Source: Candidatus Nitricoxidireducens bremensis (GTDB lineage: Bacteria > Pseudomonadota > Gammaproteobacteria > Burkholderiales > Rhodocyclaceae). From it: 64,000 bases of DNA. The notes under the pieces were generated by a model, which saw nothing but the letters and a program-made list of their open reading frames with translations, was not told the DNA's origin and made no database searches. The DNA lies in NCBI GenBank assembly GCA_030247725.1, contig JAOTRT010000011.1, positions 1 to 64,000 on the forward strand, read 5' to 3'. Position 1 is the stretch's first letter, and each line of letters opens with the position of its first letter. The translations under genes were made by a program, and so were the position numbers. Positions 44,716 through 55,339 of the stretch are shown here, in pieces.

Positions 44716-46632
44716 CTACTGCTGGCCGCCGCCCTGGGTCAGCAGATGCTGGAGCATGGCCCGCAGCTTGCCGGGCCGCACAGGCTTGGCGAGCAGGGTA
44801 AAGCCCCGGCGCGCGGCGCCAGCCACCAGTTTCTCGTCGGCGTCGCCGCTGATCAGCAGGATGGGAATCTGGCCGAAGCGCCGCCGCAGGGCGATGCCGG
44901 CGGAGATGCCGTCCTCGCCGCCCTGGAGGCGGAAGTCGCAGATCGCCAGATCGGGGTTCAGGCCCTCCTCGTCGAAACGCCGCACCGCTTCCGTCGACGT
45001 CGCCGCGGCGAAGACGTGGCAGCCCCAACCCGTGAGCAGTTCCACCATGCCCGCGGCGGCGAGGGGATCGTCCTCCACCAGGGCCACCGTCCCCGCCAGC
45101 AGGTTGCCGGCCAGGGGGTCCGCCGGCTCGGGACGGTCGCTCTCCCGCGCCTGGCCCAGGGGCACCTCGATCCAGAACACCGAGCCCTTGCCGGGCCGCG
45201 AGCGCACCCCCAGGGGCAGGCCCAGCAGCTGGGACAGGCGGTCGCAGATGGCCAGGCCCAGGCCCAGGCCCTTGGCGCGGTTGCGCTCGGGGTTGTCCAA
45301 CTGCACGTACTCGCTGAAGACGTGCTGCAGGTGCTCGGCGGGAATGCCGACGCCCGTGTCCCAGACCTGGATCAGCACCCTGTCGCCGCGGCGGCGGCAC
45401 CCCATGAGGATGCCGCCGCGCGGCGTGTAGCGCATGGCGTTGCCGAGGAAGTTCATGAGGATGCGTTCCAGCAGGCGCGGGTCCGTATGGAGCCAGACCG
45501 GGCATTTGCGCACGCGGAAGGCCAGCAGCTTCTCCCGCGCCGGGCCGTCGTGCTCCATGGCGAGGCGGGCAAACAGATCGTCGAGGGGGAAGTCCGTCGG
45601 CTTCGGCGTCACCATGCCGGCGTCCAGGCGCGAAATGTCCAGCAGGGTGTCGAGCAGGTCCTGCAGGGCTGCCACGGAGTGGTCCACATGGCCGATGAGG
45701 GTCTTCGTCTCCCGGTCGTGGGGCAACTGCAACAGCCGCGAGACGAATAGTCCCAGGGCATGCAGGGGCTGCCTGAGGTCGTGGCTGGCGGCGGCGAGAA
45801 AGCGGGACTTGGCGGCGTTGGCCGATTCGGCCTCCTCCTTGCGTTCGCGCAGTTCGGCCGTGGCGGCGTCGATCTGCTGGAGCAGGAACTCCTGCGTATA
45901 GCCGATGCGCAGGGCCATGGCGTTGATGCCTTCCTCCAGGCCCGGCATGGCGCCGGAGGGATCGGGCACCACGCGGGCCGCCAGATCGCCCTCGCCAATG
46001 CGCTGGACCACGTCGCTGATGTGGAGGATCGGCCGCGTCACGCCGCGGGCGATGCGCAGCGCCAGCCAGCCGGCCAGCAGCAGTCCCGCCAGGGTGACCA
46101 CGGCGCCTATCCCCATCTGACGGGCGCGCTCCTCCTCCAGGCGTTCGCGGGACATCTCGATGACCACGGCGCCGTCGATCTGCCCCGATGTCGGCGGTTG
46201 CTCGATGCCGGAATAGACATCATCCACCGGAATATGGGGACGCTTGATCGGCGTGCTGACGACGAGAACGGAGCCGCTGTCGAAGATCTGCTCCTCGCCG
46301 GCCACGGCCGGCAGGGACAACAGGACCGAGGCGCCGGTTGCCGCCAGCAGTTCGCCGCGGGCGTCGAGGATGGAAACCGCGCGGATATCGCCGTCGCCGG
46401 CCTGGGCGCCGCGCGCCAGGGCCAGCAGCGCCTCGCGGCTGCCGGCGAAGACGCCGAACTCGGCGGCGCCCGCCAGCTGGCGCGCCTCGGCCCGCGCACG
46501 CGCCTGCAAGGCTTCCTCCAGCCCCCGGTACTGGCGTTCCAGCAGGATGCCCGCCAGGGAAAGGGCCACCAGCACCGCCGGCAGCAGGGCGGCGACGAGG
46601 ACGCGGACGCGGATGCCGGACAGCAGCTTCAT
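44716..46632 (-). CDS. hybrid sensor histidine kinase with C-terminal receiver domain
   Basis: A 638-residue membrane kinase: TM1 (about residues 10-28), a periplasmic sensor of about 150 residues, TM2 (about residues 180-200), HAMP, then a HisKA domain with phospho-His in AAASHDLRQPLHALG (about residue 310), HATPase_c blocks N (NFLGNAMRYTPRGG), G1 (WDTGVGIP) and G2 (GLGLGLAIC), and a receiver domain (VALVEDDPLAAAG; CDFRLQGGEDG; KPVRPGKLR). The HDLRQPLHALGLF box marks the group of hybrid kinases paired with TonB receptors. No output domain or separate regulator is encoded nearby. It overlaps the binding-protein gene (ATGA). Confidence 0.9.
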   Translation of the reverse strand: MKLLSGIRVRVLVAALLPAVLVALSLAGILLERQYRGLEEALQARARAEARQLAGAAEFGVFAGSREALLALARGAQAGDGDIRAVSILDARGELLAATGASVLLSLPAVAGEEQIFDSGSVLVVSTPIKRPHIPVDDVYSGIEQPPTSGQIDGAVVIEMSRERLEEERARQMGIGAVVTLAGLLLAGWLALRIARGVTRPILHISDVVQRIGEGDLAARVVPDPSGAMPGLEEGINAMALRIGYTQEFLLQQIDAATAELRERKEEAESANAAKSRFLAAASHDLRQPLHALGLFVSRLLQLPHDRETKTLIGHVDHSVAALQDLLDTLLDISRLDAGMVTPKPTDFPLDDLFARLAMEHDGPAREKLLAFRVRKCPVWLHTDPRLLERILMNFLGNAMRYTPRGGILMGCRRRGDRVLIQVWDTGVGIPAEHLQHVFSEYVQLDNPERNRAKGLGLGLAICDRLSQLLGLPLGVRSRPGKGSVFWIEVPLGQARESDRPEPADPLAGNLLAGTVALVEDDPLAAAGMVELLTGWGCHVFAAATSTEAVRRFDEEGLNPDLAICDFRLQGGEDGISAGIALRRRFGQIPILLISGDADEKLVAGAARRGFTLLAKPVRPGKLRAMLQHLLTQGGGQQ

Positions 46633-47573
46633 GGCGCGCGCTCCCGGGTGCGCAGGAAGTCGGTCAGGCGGCCCGCCGAGTCGCCGTCGAGGGGAACACC
46701 GAGGGAGCGGGCGACATCCGTATTGACGCCGACGGCGAATTCCCGCGGCCATTGGGGCGGGGGCAAGGGCTTGCCGGCGAGCGCCGTCCGGGCGATCTCG
46801 CCGGCCTGGGCCCCCACCTGCGTCGGCGTCGAATACAGGGCCAGCAGCGCCCCCGCCTTGACATAGGCGGCCGAGAACCCGATCAGCGGCAGTCGGCGCC
46901 GGTAGGCCGCCGTCAGGATGTTCTGGATCGTCGAGCTGTTGTAGATCTGGGGATCGGGCAGGGCCAGCAGGACATCCGCATCCTCCAGGGTCCGCTGCAG
47001 GGAAGTCGGCACCTGCTCCCCGCTGTAGGCATGGGCCGCCACGATATCGAGGCCGCGCTCGCTGCCGGCCCGCAGCAACTCCTGCTCAAAGAGGCGCGAG
47101 TCGGCGCCGAACAGTACGCCGACGCGGCGCCGCTCTGGCAGCGCCAGGCGCAGCAGCTCCATCTGCCGGACGACGGGCTGGTCCAGCCAAACCGCCGTCA
47201 CGTTCCGCCCGCCGCCGCCCAGGCTGTCGACGAAACGCTGGTAACTGGCGCGCGGCACCAGGGTCGCCACCATGGGCACCTTGAGGCCGCTGTCGGCGAT
47301 GCCACGCATGGCCCCCACGCCGACGGCCACCACCAGCCGCGGCGGCGCGCCGCCGGCGGCGACCAGCTCACGCCAGGACTTGACGAGGGGCTCACCCCGA
47401 CCGCCGCCGCGCATCAGCTCCCCGCGGGCGGCCTCCGCGGCCTCGGCATAGGGGCCGCCGGATTCGCCGAGGGCGATCCAGACCCTACCTTCGGTCGCCA
47501 GCGCACCCCCACAAAATGTATATGTCATTAGACATATGAACACGAGGACCAGGGAGTGGCACAGACGGATCAT
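46629..47573 (-). CDS. periplasmic ABC-type substrate-binding-like protein
   Basis: A 314-residue secreted protein. Signal peptide MIRLCHSLVLVFICLMTYTFCGGALA, then a type I periplasmic-binding fold: ELVAAGGAPPRLVVAVGVGAMRGIADSGLKVPMVATLVP, GVLFGADSRLFEQELLRAGSERGLDI, VLLALPDPQIYNSSTIQNILTAAYRRRLPLIGFSAAYVKAGALLALYS. It resembles the ABC_sub_bind/TrpX group, but no permease or ATPase gene is adjacent. It lies between a TonB-dependent receptor and a hybrid kinase, so it probably binds a ligand in the periplasm and passes the signal to the kinase. The ligand is unknown. Confidence 0.8.
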   Translation of the reverse strand: MIRLCHSLVLVFICLMTYTFCGGALATEGRVWIALGESGGPYAEAAEAARGELMRGGGRGEPLVKSWRELVAAGGAPPRLVVAVGVGAMRGIADSGLKVPMVATLVPRASYQRFVDSLGGGGRNVTAVWLDQPVVRQMELLRLALPERRRVGVLFGADSRLFEQELLRAGSERGLDIVAAHAYSGEQVPTSLQRTLEDADVLLALPDPQIYNSSTIQNILTAAYRRRLPLIGFSAAYVKAGALLALYSTPTQVGAQAGEIARTALAGKPLPPPQWPREFAVGVNTDVARSLGVPLDGDSAGRLTDFLRTRERAP

Positions 47574-47575
47574 CG

Positions 47576-49501
47576 TCAGAAATCCACCCGCAGGGTGGCG
47601 AAGGCGCGCCGGCTCGAATACTTGAAGTTCTGGAATTCCTGGCGCCCCCCCTCGGCCGCCTGCATGGTGACGGCGGCCTCGCAGCGGGTGGCGCCGATGC
47701 GGAAGCTGCGGGCCAGACGCAGGTCGAGTTGGTGCGAAGCGTCCAGGGCCTCGGTGTTGGTCGTCAGGGTCACCGGGCCGGAATCGGCATAGATCACGCT
47801 GAGGTCGAACTCATGGGGCAGACGCTGGAACCAGGCCAGAGTGGACATATGGGTCGGCGCGGCGCGGCGGTCCGAGAGTTGTTCCGCCTCGATGGTGAGG
47901 ACCGTGTGGTTGAACAGGAACTGGGTGCCGCCCCAGGGCTGCCAGCGCAACTGGGTCTCCCAGCCGCGGCGCCGGGTCGGCTGCTTGTTGATCAGGTCGT
48001 AGGGACGCGCATTGCCATGGCGACGGATCATGCCATCTTCCATCTTCTCCTCGAAGCCCCGCAGGTCCACGGTCAGGCCGAGGGAACGGAATTCGCCCAG
48101 GTAACCCCATTCGTTGGCCACCAGGGTCTCGGGCTTGGCCTGGCCCGTGACGCGCAGTTGATGGATCAGAAGGGCCGGCGTATACCAGCGCACGTCGCCG
48201 CGCATCTCGTAGAGGGTGGGCAGCCGGGACGACTTGGTGGTACCCAGCCGCAGGGTATGGCCGGGCGCCACATGGTAGTTGAACATCAGGCGCGGCGACA
48301 GGCGGGCGCCGGACACGCTGTGGCGCTCGAACATGCCGCCGGCGTTGACGAGCCACTTCTCGTGGGGCCGCCATTCCAGATTGCCGAAGGCCCGCCACAG
48401 ATGGTTGCTCAGGGTGTTGGGGTCGTAGAACAGGGCCATCGACTTGACCTCCTCGCGCCGATAGCCGCCGCCCCAGACCAGGCGCGCTTCCCTGCCCCAG
48501 GAGAAGCTGTGCTGGGCCTCCATATCCGTGCGCGTACCCTTGCCGCCGGTGGAGACCAGGCCGCTCGTAAGACCCGTGCCGCCGACGAAGGCATCGTGAT
48601 AAATCTCCTCGTCGTAGCTGCCGGCGAAACGCAGTTCCCCGCCCTCGGCCAGCTGGCGCTTCCAGGCGCCGTGGGCGTAGGCGTTGCGCCAGGTGGTGGT
48701 GCGGGCGGCGTCGCTGGTGGAGCCGACGAAACCGTCGCCGGCCGAATGGACGATGGTTCCCGCCTGGACCATGACCTCGTCCTGCAGGGACGGCCGCAGG
48801 TCGCCGCGCAGATGCACCTGGCTGACCTTCTTGTCGTCGTACTGGTTGTCGAGGCCGTCGTCGGTACGGCGGGCCGTCGTCAGCCGGAAATAGGCGTTGT
48901 CGCCGCCCCAGCCGATGCGCGCCACGTTGTCGGAGATACCGCCCTGCCCCTCCGTGACGGACACCATGCCGCCCTGGCTGTCGGCGGCGTTGCGCGTCAC
49001 CACGTTGATGACGCCCAGGAAGGCATTGGCGCCGTAAGCGGCCGAGTTGGTGCCGCGCAGGACCTCGATACGCTCGATGTCCTCCAGCACCACCCCCATC
49101 ATGCCGCGATGGACATCGCCGGCATAGAAGGTCGAATAGACCGAGCGGCCGTCGACGAAGACCTGGAGCCGCCGGTTGATGGAGTCGAAGTCGCCGTGAT
49201 AGGTGGCGAAGGGGTTGGCGCCGTTGCGTTGGGAGACGATGAAGCCCGGCACCAGCTTCAGCACGTCGGCCAGTTCCCGCGCGCCGGACCGCCGGATCAT
49301 GTCCCGGTCGATGACGGTCACCGCCCCCGGCGTCTCGTTCAGAGGCTGGGCCAGGCGCGATACCGACAGCACCACCGGCATCTCGCCGAAGAAATCCTGC
49401 TCGCTGACCGCCGACCCGTCCTCGGCAAATGCGGCGGCCGCCCCCAACCCGAAGGCAAGGACGACGGCATAGGACGGCAGCGGACAACGGGAGCGCTTCA
49501 T
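47576..49501 (-). CDS. TonB-dependent outer-membrane receptor
   Basis: A 641-residue receptor: signal peptide (residues 1-25, ending AAAFA), a TonB-box-like SEQDFFGEMPVVLSVSRLAQPLNETPG, a plug domain (AVTVIDRDMIRRSGARELADVLKLVPGF; IERIEVLRGTNSAAYGANAFLGVINVVTR, about residues 60-165) and a 22-strand barrel ending in ATLRVDF with C-terminal Phe. The plug motif resembles siderophore/vitamin-type receptors (CirA/FepA/BtuB group). It is first of a three-gene operon with a binding protein and a sensor kinase. The start ATG 49501 gives a good signal peptide; the open frame continues upstream without one. Confidence 0.9.
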   Translation of the reverse strand: MKRSRCPLPSYAVVLAFGLGAAAAFAEDGSAVSEQDFFGEMPVVLSVSRLAQPLNETPGAVTVIDRDMIRRSGARELADVLKLVPGFIVSQRNGANPFATYHGDFDSINRRLQVFVDGRSVYSTFYAGDVHRGMMGVVLEDIERIEVLRGTNSAAYGANAFLGVINVVTRNAADSQGGMVSVTEGQGGISDNVARIGWGGDNAYFRLTTARRTDDGLDNQYDDKKVSQVHLRGDLRPSLQDEVMVQAGTIVHSAGDGFVGSTSDAARTTTWRNAYAHGAWKRQLAEGGELRFAGSYDEEIYHDAFVGGTGLTSGLVSTGGKGTRTDMEAQHSFSWGREARLVWGGGYRREEVKSMALFYDPNTLSNHLWRAFGNLEWRPHEKWLVNAGGMFERHSVSGARLSPRLMFNYHVAPGHTLRLGTTKSSRLPTLYEMRGDVRWYTPALLIHQLRVTGQAKPETLVANEWGYLGEFRSLGLTVDLRGFEEKMEDGMIRRHGNARPYDLINKQPTRRRGWETQLRWQPWGGTQFLFNHTVLTIEAEQLSDRRAAPTHMSTLAWFQRLPHEFDLSVIYADSGPVTLTTNTEALDASHQLDLRLARSFRIGATRCEAAVTMQAAEGGRQEFQNFKYSSRRAFATLRVDF

Positions 49502-49526
49502 CGACAACCCTGACGGCGAGCGGGGG

Positions 49527-49532
49527 ATTATA
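49527..49532 (-). promoter_or_regulatory. predicted -10 box of the TonB receptor operon
   Basis: On the minus strand TATAAT is seen about 25 bases before the ATG at 49501. A TTCCGG lies upstream but at short spacing, so the -35 is weak. Confidence 0.4.
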
Positions 49533-49583
49533 TGCGCAAGGACATAGCCGGAAGCGCGCTTAAGCCATGAATCGACAGGAATT

Positions 49584-50471
49584 TCAGCGCCGACCGACCA
49601 GTACGACGCCGGCCACCACCAGCCCGGCGCCGCCGATCTGCCAGGCCGACAGGCTCTCGCCGAGTATCCACCAGCCCAGGACGATGGTCGCCAGGGGGCC
49701 CACGGTGCCGATGAGGGCGGCACGGCCCGAGCCGATGCGCCGGATGGCCGCCGACTGGGCGAACACGGGGATCACGGTGGACAGCACAGCCATGCCCAGG
49801 CCATAGGCGTAGATGGGCAGGGGCTGAATCAATGCCGCCAGGGGCTGGGTGGCGAAAAAGTGGATCAGGGTCGCCGCCGTGGACACCAGCATAGCCAGGG
49901 CCGTGAAGCGGGCGGCGCCGAGCCGGGCGATCATGCGGGCGCTGCCGGCCAGGTAGAGCGCGTAGGAAAGGGAGGAGGCGAAAACGAAACCGCCGCCGAC
50001 CCAGACCGCCGCCGTGTCGGCGCTGACACCCAGGTCGTGGGCGAAGGCGGCGGCGATGCCCAGGTAGCACAGCACGATGGCGCCGGCCTCCCGGCGGCCC
50101 ACCCGGTGGCCGAAGAACAGGGCAGAGATCAGGATGGTCAGGGTCGGATAGGTAAACAGGATCAGGCGCTCCAGGCCGGCGGAAATGTATTGCAGGCCGA
50201 GGAAGTCGAAGATGCTGGCGCCGTAGTAGCCCAGCAGGCCGAGCATGACGACGACGCCCCAGTCGCGCCGCGTCAGGGGCGCGGCGTTGCGGGATGCCCG
50301 CAGGCCGACCCAGACGAACACCGGCAGGGCGAAGACCATGCGCAGGGCCAGCAGGGTCACCGCCGCCACGGGCGCCGTGGCATAGGCGAGCTTGACGAAG
50401 ATGGCCTTGGCCGAAAATCCGAAGGCGGCGAGGATGGCGAGCCAGAGGCCCGCGCTGTAGCCGGGCTTCAG
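49584..50471 (-). CDS. EamA/DMT-superfamily transporter, probable CTG start
   Basis: A 10-TM drug/metabolite transporter with two EamA repeats; the second ends [41 protein letters not shown]. The conventional start (GTG at 50369) loses the first helix. Reading the frame upstream gives [20 protein letters not shown] and [17 protein letters not shown], a proper first EamA helix, with no ATG, GTG or TTG. The only start-like codon is CTG at 50471, whose TG is the beginning of the TGA stop of the preceding gene (CTGA, parallel to the usual ATGA overlap). With CTG the protein is 295 residues, the normal size. The substrate is unknown. Confidence 0.75.
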   Translation of the reverse strand: MKPGYSAGLWLAILAAFGFSAKAIFVKLAYATAPVAAVTLLALRMVFALPVFVWVGLRASRNAAPLTRRDWGVVVMLGLLGYYGASIFDFLGLQYISAGLERLILFTYPTLTILISALFFGHRVGRREAGAIVLCYLGIAAAFAHDLGVSADTAAVWVGGGFVFASSLSYALYLAGSARMIARLGAARFTALAMLVSTAATLIHFFATQPLAALIQPLPIYAYGLGMAVLSTVIPVFAQSAAIRRIGSGRAALIGTVGPLATIVLGWWILGESLSAWQIGGAGLVVAGVVLVGRR

Positions 50472-51979
50472 CGCTTCCGCCCGCCGAGGATGGAACCGAG
50501 CACGCCGCGCACGATTTCGCGGCCCACCTGGGAGCCGATAGACCGGGCCGCGCTCTTCACCGCCGCCTCGACGGCCGACTGGCGTCGGCTGCTGCCGCCG
50601 CCGAACACGCCGCCCAGCATGTCGCCGAATCCTCCCAGCAGGCCGCCGCCCGCCGGGGCGGTAGCAGCGCGATCATCGCCGGCCGGCTTGCTGTCGGTAC
50701 CGCCGTTGGCCGCACCCTTGAGCTTCTCGTAGGCCGACTCCCGGTCCACAGCCTTTTCGTAATGGCCGAACAGCACCGAGGACTCGACGGCGGCCTTGCG
50801 CTCGGTCGCCGTCAGGGGGCCGATGCGGGAGGACGGCGGCAGCACGAAGGCCCGCTCCACCACCTGGGGCCGGCCCTTCTCGTCGAGGAAGGACACCAGG
50901 GCCTCGCCGACGCCCAGCTCGGTGATGGCGGTCTCGGCGGAAAACTTCGGATTGGCCCGCAGGGTCTCGGCGGCGCTCTTCACGGCCTTCTGGTCCCGCG
51001 GCGTGAAGGCGCGCAGGGCATGCTGGACCCGGTTGCCGAGCTGGGCCAGCACCGTGTCGGGCACGTCGAGGGGATTCTGGGTGACGAAATAGACGCCCAC
51101 GCCCTTGGAACGGATCAGGCGCACCACCTGCTCCACCTTCTCCAGCAGGGCCGGCGGCGCCTCGGCGAACAGCAGATGGGCCTCGTCGAAGAAGAACACC
51201 AGCTTCGGCTTGTCCAGGTCGCCGGCCTCGGGCAGTTGCTCGAACAGCTCCGCCAGCAGCCAGAGCAGGAAGGTGGCGTAGAGCCGCGGCGAGTTCATGA
51301 GCTTCTCGGCCGCCAGCACGTTGATAACGCCCCTGCCATCCTGGGCCTGCATGAGGTCGGCGATGTCCAGCATGGGCTCGCCGAAGAAACTGTCGCCGCC
51401 CTGGTTCTCCAGGGTCAGCAGGCCCCGCTGGATGGCGCCGATGGAAGCGGCCGACACATTGCCGTACTCGGTCGTGTATTCCTTGGCGTGCTCGCCCACG
51501 TGCTGCACCATGGCCCGCAAGTCCTTCAGGTCCAGCAGCAACAGTCCCTCGTCGTCGGCGATCTTGAACACCAGCTGCAGCACGCCTTCCTGGGTGTCGT
51601 TGAGTCCCAGCAGACGGGCAAGCAAGAGGGGCCCCATGTCGGAAATGGTCGCCCGCACCGGGTGGCCCGCCGTGCCGAAGACGTCCCAGAACACCACGGG
51701 GCAGGCGGCCGGCCGCCAGTCCGTGACGCCAAGCTGTTCCATGCGCTGCTTGAGCTTGTCCGACGCAACGCCCGCGGCACCCAGCCCCGAGAGATCGCCC
51801 TTAACGTCGGCCAGGAACACCGGCACGCCGATGGCGGAAAACTGCTCGGCCAGGCGCTGCAGGGTCACCGTTTTGCCGGTGCCGGTGGCGCCGGTGACGA
51901 GGCCGTGGCGGTTGGCGAGGGCGGGCAGCAGGCAGAGGTCGGCGGCGTCGAAGCGGGCGATGGGGAGCGGTCGGGTCAT
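50468..51979 (-). CDS. HerA/YjgR-like ATPase (DUF853)
   Basis: A 503-residue P-loop ATPase of the helicase HerA-like/DUF853 (YjgR) family. Walker [13 protein letters not shown] is at about residues 30-40, a Walker B-like [13 protein letters not shown] lies near residue 265, and [34 protein letters not shown] follows. The C-terminus is Gly-rich ([24 protein letters not shown]) and ends GSILGGRKR. The function of YjgR is unsettled. It is divergent from the restriction cassette with 158 bases between, and its stop overlaps the transporter start, so the two are co-translated. Membership in the defence cassette is uncertain. Confidence 0.88.
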   Translation of the reverse strand: MTRPLPIARFDAADLCLLPALANRHGLVTGATGTGKTVTLQRLAEQFSAIGVPVFLADVKGDLSGLGAAGVASDKLKQRMEQLGVTDWRPAACPVVFWDVFGTAGHPVRATISDMGPLLLARLLGLNDTQEGVLQLVFKIADDEGLLLLDLKDLRAMVQHVGEHAKEYTTEYGNVSAASIGAIQRGLLTLENQGGDSFFGEPMLDIADLMQAQDGRGVINVLAAEKLMNSPRLYATFLLWLLAELFEQLPEAGDLDKPKLVFFFDEAHLLFAEAPPALLEKVEQVVRLIRSKGVGVYFVTQNPLDVPDTVLAQLGNRVQHALRAFTPRDQKAVKSAAETLRANPKFSAETAITELGVGEALVSFLDEKGRPQVVERAFVLPPSSRIGPLTATERKAAVESSVLFGHYEKAVDRESAYEKLKGAANGGTDSKPAGDDRAATAPAGGGLLGGFGDMLGGVFGGGSSRRQSAVEAAVKSAARSIGSQVGREIVRGVLGSILGGRKR

Positions 51980-52137
51980 GGCGGGTCGGGGCAAAAATGA
52001 CGGTGCCGAATTATTCAGCAATTTCCATCCCTTGGGCGAAGGAGCGCGGAAACCGGCGGGAAATCCCGTTTGCATGGATGCCCCTGGCGCTCCGGCTTTG
52101 TTACACTCGGCTCCTTCCCGCGACGACCTCGTCTTCC

Positions 52138-55100
52138 ATGGCCCGCCCCCAGGACAACCCCATCCTCAACTCGCCCTACGAGGAACCGGTTCGGCACTAC
52201 GCCACCGACACGCAGGGGAACCTGAGCTACCGAGACGTGCGCAATGGGCGCCGCGTCTTCGCACCCGACGTGCCGCAGGTGCCTGTCGGTCAGCAGAAGC
52301 AGGGCGAGTTCTTCGACATCAACGATCTGGTCGCCGACTTCCAGGAACATCTGGTCAACCGCCTGCGCGAGCTGGTCCGCGAATGGCGCCAGCAAGGCTA
52401 TCGCGGCGTCACCAGCCGGGTCACCCGCGATCTGCTGCAGCATTGGTTCGCCAACCCGGAGCGGGCGCCCCACCAGAAACTGTTCTTCGCCCAGCAGGAA
52501 GCCGTCGAGGCGGCCATCTGGCTCAACGAAATTGCCGAAAAATCCAATTCCGGCACCCACTTCCTTAGTCGCCTGCGCCAAGCCCAGGCCAGCGTCGGCG
52601 GCGAGACCACGGACCAGCTTCCCCGCATTGCCTTCAAGATGGCCACCGGCACCGGCAAGACCGTAGTTCTGGCCTGCCTGATCCTCTACCACTACCTGAA
52701 CCGCCGCGAATACCGCAACGACACCCGCTACACGGACTACTTCCTCGTCGTCGCGCCGGGCATCACCATCCGCGAGCGCCTGAACGTCCTCTTTCCCGAT
52801 ACGGCAAGCGAAAATCCGCACGAAGCCAAGGACTACTACCGCCAGCGCTATCTAGTGCCGGCCGCCTATCGCGACACTCTGGGCGAACTATCCCACCGCC
52901 TGGTCGTTACCAACTACCACGAGTTCCTGCCGCGCACGTTGTCGGGCAACAAGCGCTCCCCCTTCGACGGCAAGCTGTCGGCGGAGGGTGGCAAAACAGA
53001 AGCCCGCGAAGACGACGCCCAGGTGCTGCGCCGCGTGCTCGGCCAGTTCAAGCCCGGCCGGCGCCTGCTGATTCTCAACGACGAAGCCCACCATTGCTAC
53101 CTGCCCCGCGCCAAGGGCAAGGACACCGAACTCGACAACTCCGAAACCGAAAACGCCCGCGCCGCCGTCTGGTTCTCCGGCATCCGCGCCTGCGCCCGGC
53201 GCTTCCAGGTGCGCGCCGTCTACGACCTTTCGGCCACGCCCTACTACCTCTCCGGCTCCGGCTATCCGGCCTACTCCCTGTTCCCCTGGGTGGTCACCGA
53301 CTTCGGCCTCATCGAGGCCATCGAAGCCGGCCTGGTGAAGATTCCCTTCCTGCCCGTCGACGACAGCACCCACGCCATCGAAGAACCCCTGCTGCGCAAT
53401 CTCTACGAACACTGCAAGGACCGCCTGCCCAAGAAAGGCCAGCGTACCCAGCGGGCGGAGGCGAAGGAAAGGAAAGCCAAAGGCGAAAAACCCGCCGGCG
53501 AACTGCCGCCGGACCTGCCGCCCGAAGTGCGCACCGCCCTGGACGCTTTCTACGCCCACTACGTCAATTACGAAAAGGGGCTGCGTAAACGCGGCGAAGC
53601 ACGGGCCGACTTGTTCACCGAACCACCCGTCTTCATCGCCGTATGCAGCAACACCGCCGTTTCCCGCGAAGTCTTCAAACATATCGCCGGCTACGAACTG
53701 GAGGACGAAAAGGGCGAACGGCAGGTCGTCCCCGGCATGTTTCCCCTGTTTTCCAACTTCGACGAACAGACAGGCCAGCCGCGCGTACGGCCGCCCACCC
53801 TGCTGATCGACAGCGACGCCCTGGAAAACTCCGGCCAGATCGACGACAGCTTCAAGAAAATTTTCGCCCCCGAGATCGAGCGCTTCAAGCGCGACTACCG
53901 CCTGCGCCACCCCGGCCGCTCGGTGGAAGACATCACCGATGCCGAACTCCTGCGCGAAGTCGTCAACACCGTCGGCAAGCCCGACGCCCTCGGCTCCCAT
54001 GTGCGCTGCGTGGTCTCGGTCGCCATGCTCACCGAGGGCTGGGACGCCAACACCGTCACCCACGTCATGGGCCTGCGCGCCTTCGGTTCCCAACTGCTGT
54101 GCGAGCAGGTCGCCGGCCGGGCCCTGCGGCGGCGCAGCTATTACCTGGACCCCAAGACCGGCCGCTTCCCGCCCGAGTACGCCCACATCATCGGCATCCC
54201 CTTCAAGATGTTCGCCGCCGGCCAAAGCGCCTACGTCGAACCGCCGGAATACCAGACCCTGCGCGCCCTGCCCGAACGGGCGGCCCTCGAAATCCGCTTC
54301 CCCAACCTGATCGGCTACCGCCTCGCCACCGACGCCGCCGCACTGGAAGCCGACTTCAGCGGCACCCCCAACTACCGCCTGGATGTCACCAAACTGCCCA
54401 TCGACAACACCCTCGGCAGCGCCTTTTCCGCCGACACCCAGGAAATGCGCGTGCGGCTCGAAGACAAGCGCGACCAGGAGGTCATCTACAAGCTCACCGC
54501 CGAATACCTTAAGCGCCACCAGGGCGATGCCGCCGGCCGCGCCGACCTGAGGCTCTTCGCCGCCGCCCGCCGCATCGTCACCCGCTGGTACGAGGAAAAG
54601 CTCGAACTGGTGGGCGAAGCCGACCCCATCTACAAGCGCCTCGTCGTCTTCGAGAACATGCAGGCCGTCACCGAGAACATCGCCCTGGGCATCGTCGCCC
54701 ATGCCGCCGAGCGCGAGCGCGTGCTGCCGCTCTTCAACCGCTACCAGCCCGAGGGCTCCACCCGGTACGTGCATGGCCAGACGGCGAAGAAGACCTTCCC
54801 GACGAAGAAGAGCCACGTGAACCTGGTGGTCGCCGACACCGATACCTGGGAACAGATCGCCGCCAAGACCCTGGAGAAGCTGCCCGCCGTCGAAAGCTAC
54901 GTCAAAAACGCCTTTCTCGGCTTCTCCATCCCCTATGTCCAGGCAGGCAAGGAGCGGCACTACGTTCCGGACTACCTCGTCCGCCTGCGCACGCCCAAGC
55001 TGCGCGAAGCCTCGCTGCTGCTGGAAATCACGGGATTCAACAAAGACAAGGAACTCAAGCGCTGGTACGTCAACGAACGCTGGCTGCCGGCCGTCAACAA

Positions 55101-55332
55101 CGCTCGCGAGAAGCAGGGACTGCCGCCCTGGTACTTTGTCGAAATCACCGACATCGACAACATCAAGCCGACCTTGGAGAAAGCCATCCGCGGCATCGTC
55201 GAAAGCATCGACGCCGCGCCGGACACGATAGGCGAAGCTCTGCGCCTCCTGTCCAGCCTGCCCGACGACTTCTACATCGAGGGCCGGGAAGATCCTCCCG
55301 CCCCCCCTATCGCCCCTCTCGACCTGGACTGA
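52138..55332 (+). CDS. type III-like restriction enzyme, helicase/nuclease (Res) subunit
   Basis: A 1064-residue DEAD-like translocase. Walker [15 protein letters not shown] (about residue 175), motif II NDEAHH (about residue 315), motif III SATP (about residue 365), and helicase motifs V-VI ([39 protein letters not shown], about residues 630-665). The C-terminal region has a candidate PD-(D/E)xK nuclease core: VPDYLVRLR then LLLEITGFN (about residues 940-965), with Thr where Lys is usual. It is first in a tightly packed unit with PIN, ORF6N, methyltransferase and pRiA4b ORF-3 genes. Role: ATP-driven cleavage of foreign DNA lacking the matching methylation. Confidence 0.88.
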   Translation: MARPQDNPILNSPYEEPVRHYATDTQGNLSYRDVRNGRRVFAPDVPQVPVGQQKQGEFFDINDLVADFQEHLVNRLRELVREWRQQGYRGVTSRVTRDLLQHWFANPERAPHQKLFFAQQEAVEAAIWLNEIAEKSNSGTHFLSRLRQAQASVGGETTDQLPRIAFKMATGTGKTVVLACLILYHYLNRREYRNDTRYTDYFLVVAPGITIRERLNVLFPDTASENPHEAKDYYRQRYLVPAAYRDTLGELSHRLVVTNYHEFLPRTLSGNKRSPFDGKLSAEGGKTEAREDDAQVLRRVLGQFKPGRRLLILNDEAHHCYLPRAKGKDTELDNSETENARAAVWFSGIRACARRFQVRAVYDLSATPYYLSGSGYPAYSLFPWVVTDFGLIEAIEAGLVKIPFLPVDDSTHAIEEPLLRNLYEHCKDRLPKKGQRTQRAEAKERKAKGEKPAGELPPDLPPEVRTALDAFYAHYVNYEKGLRKRGEARADLFTEPPVFIAVCSNTAVSREVFKHIAGYELEDEKGERQVVPGMFPLFSNFDEQTGQPRVRPPTLLIDSDALENSGQIDDSFKKIFAPEIERFKRDYRLRHPGRSVEDITDAELLREVVNTVGKPDALGSHVRCVVSVAMLTEGWDANTVTHVMGLRAFGSQLLCEQVAGRALRRRSYYLDPKTGRFPPEYAHIIGIPFKMFAAGQSAYVEPPEYQTLRALPERAALEIRFPNLIGYRLATDAAALEADFSGTPNYRLDVTKLPIDNTLGSAFSADTQEMRVRLEDKRDQEVIYKLTAEYLKRHQGDAAGRADLRLFAAARRIVTRWYEEKLELVGEADPIYKRLVVFENMQAVTENIALGIVAHAAERERVLPLFNRYQPEGSTRYVHGQTAKKTFPTKKSHVNLVVADTDTWEQIAAKTLEKLPAVESYVKNAFLGFSIPYVQAGKERHYVPDYLVRLRTPKLREASLLLEITGFNKDKELKRWYVNERWLPAVNNAREKQGLPPWYFVEITDIDNIKPTLEKAIRGIVESIDAAPDTIGEALRLLSSLPDDFYIEGREDPPAPPIAPLDLD

Positions 55333-55339
55333 TCCGCCT

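Noticed and set aside
52888..54960. A 690-codon open frame on the minus strand opposite the Res gene
   Set aside because: The plus-strand gene has all helicase motifs; the antisense frame has only low-complexity Gly/Val/Asp sequence.
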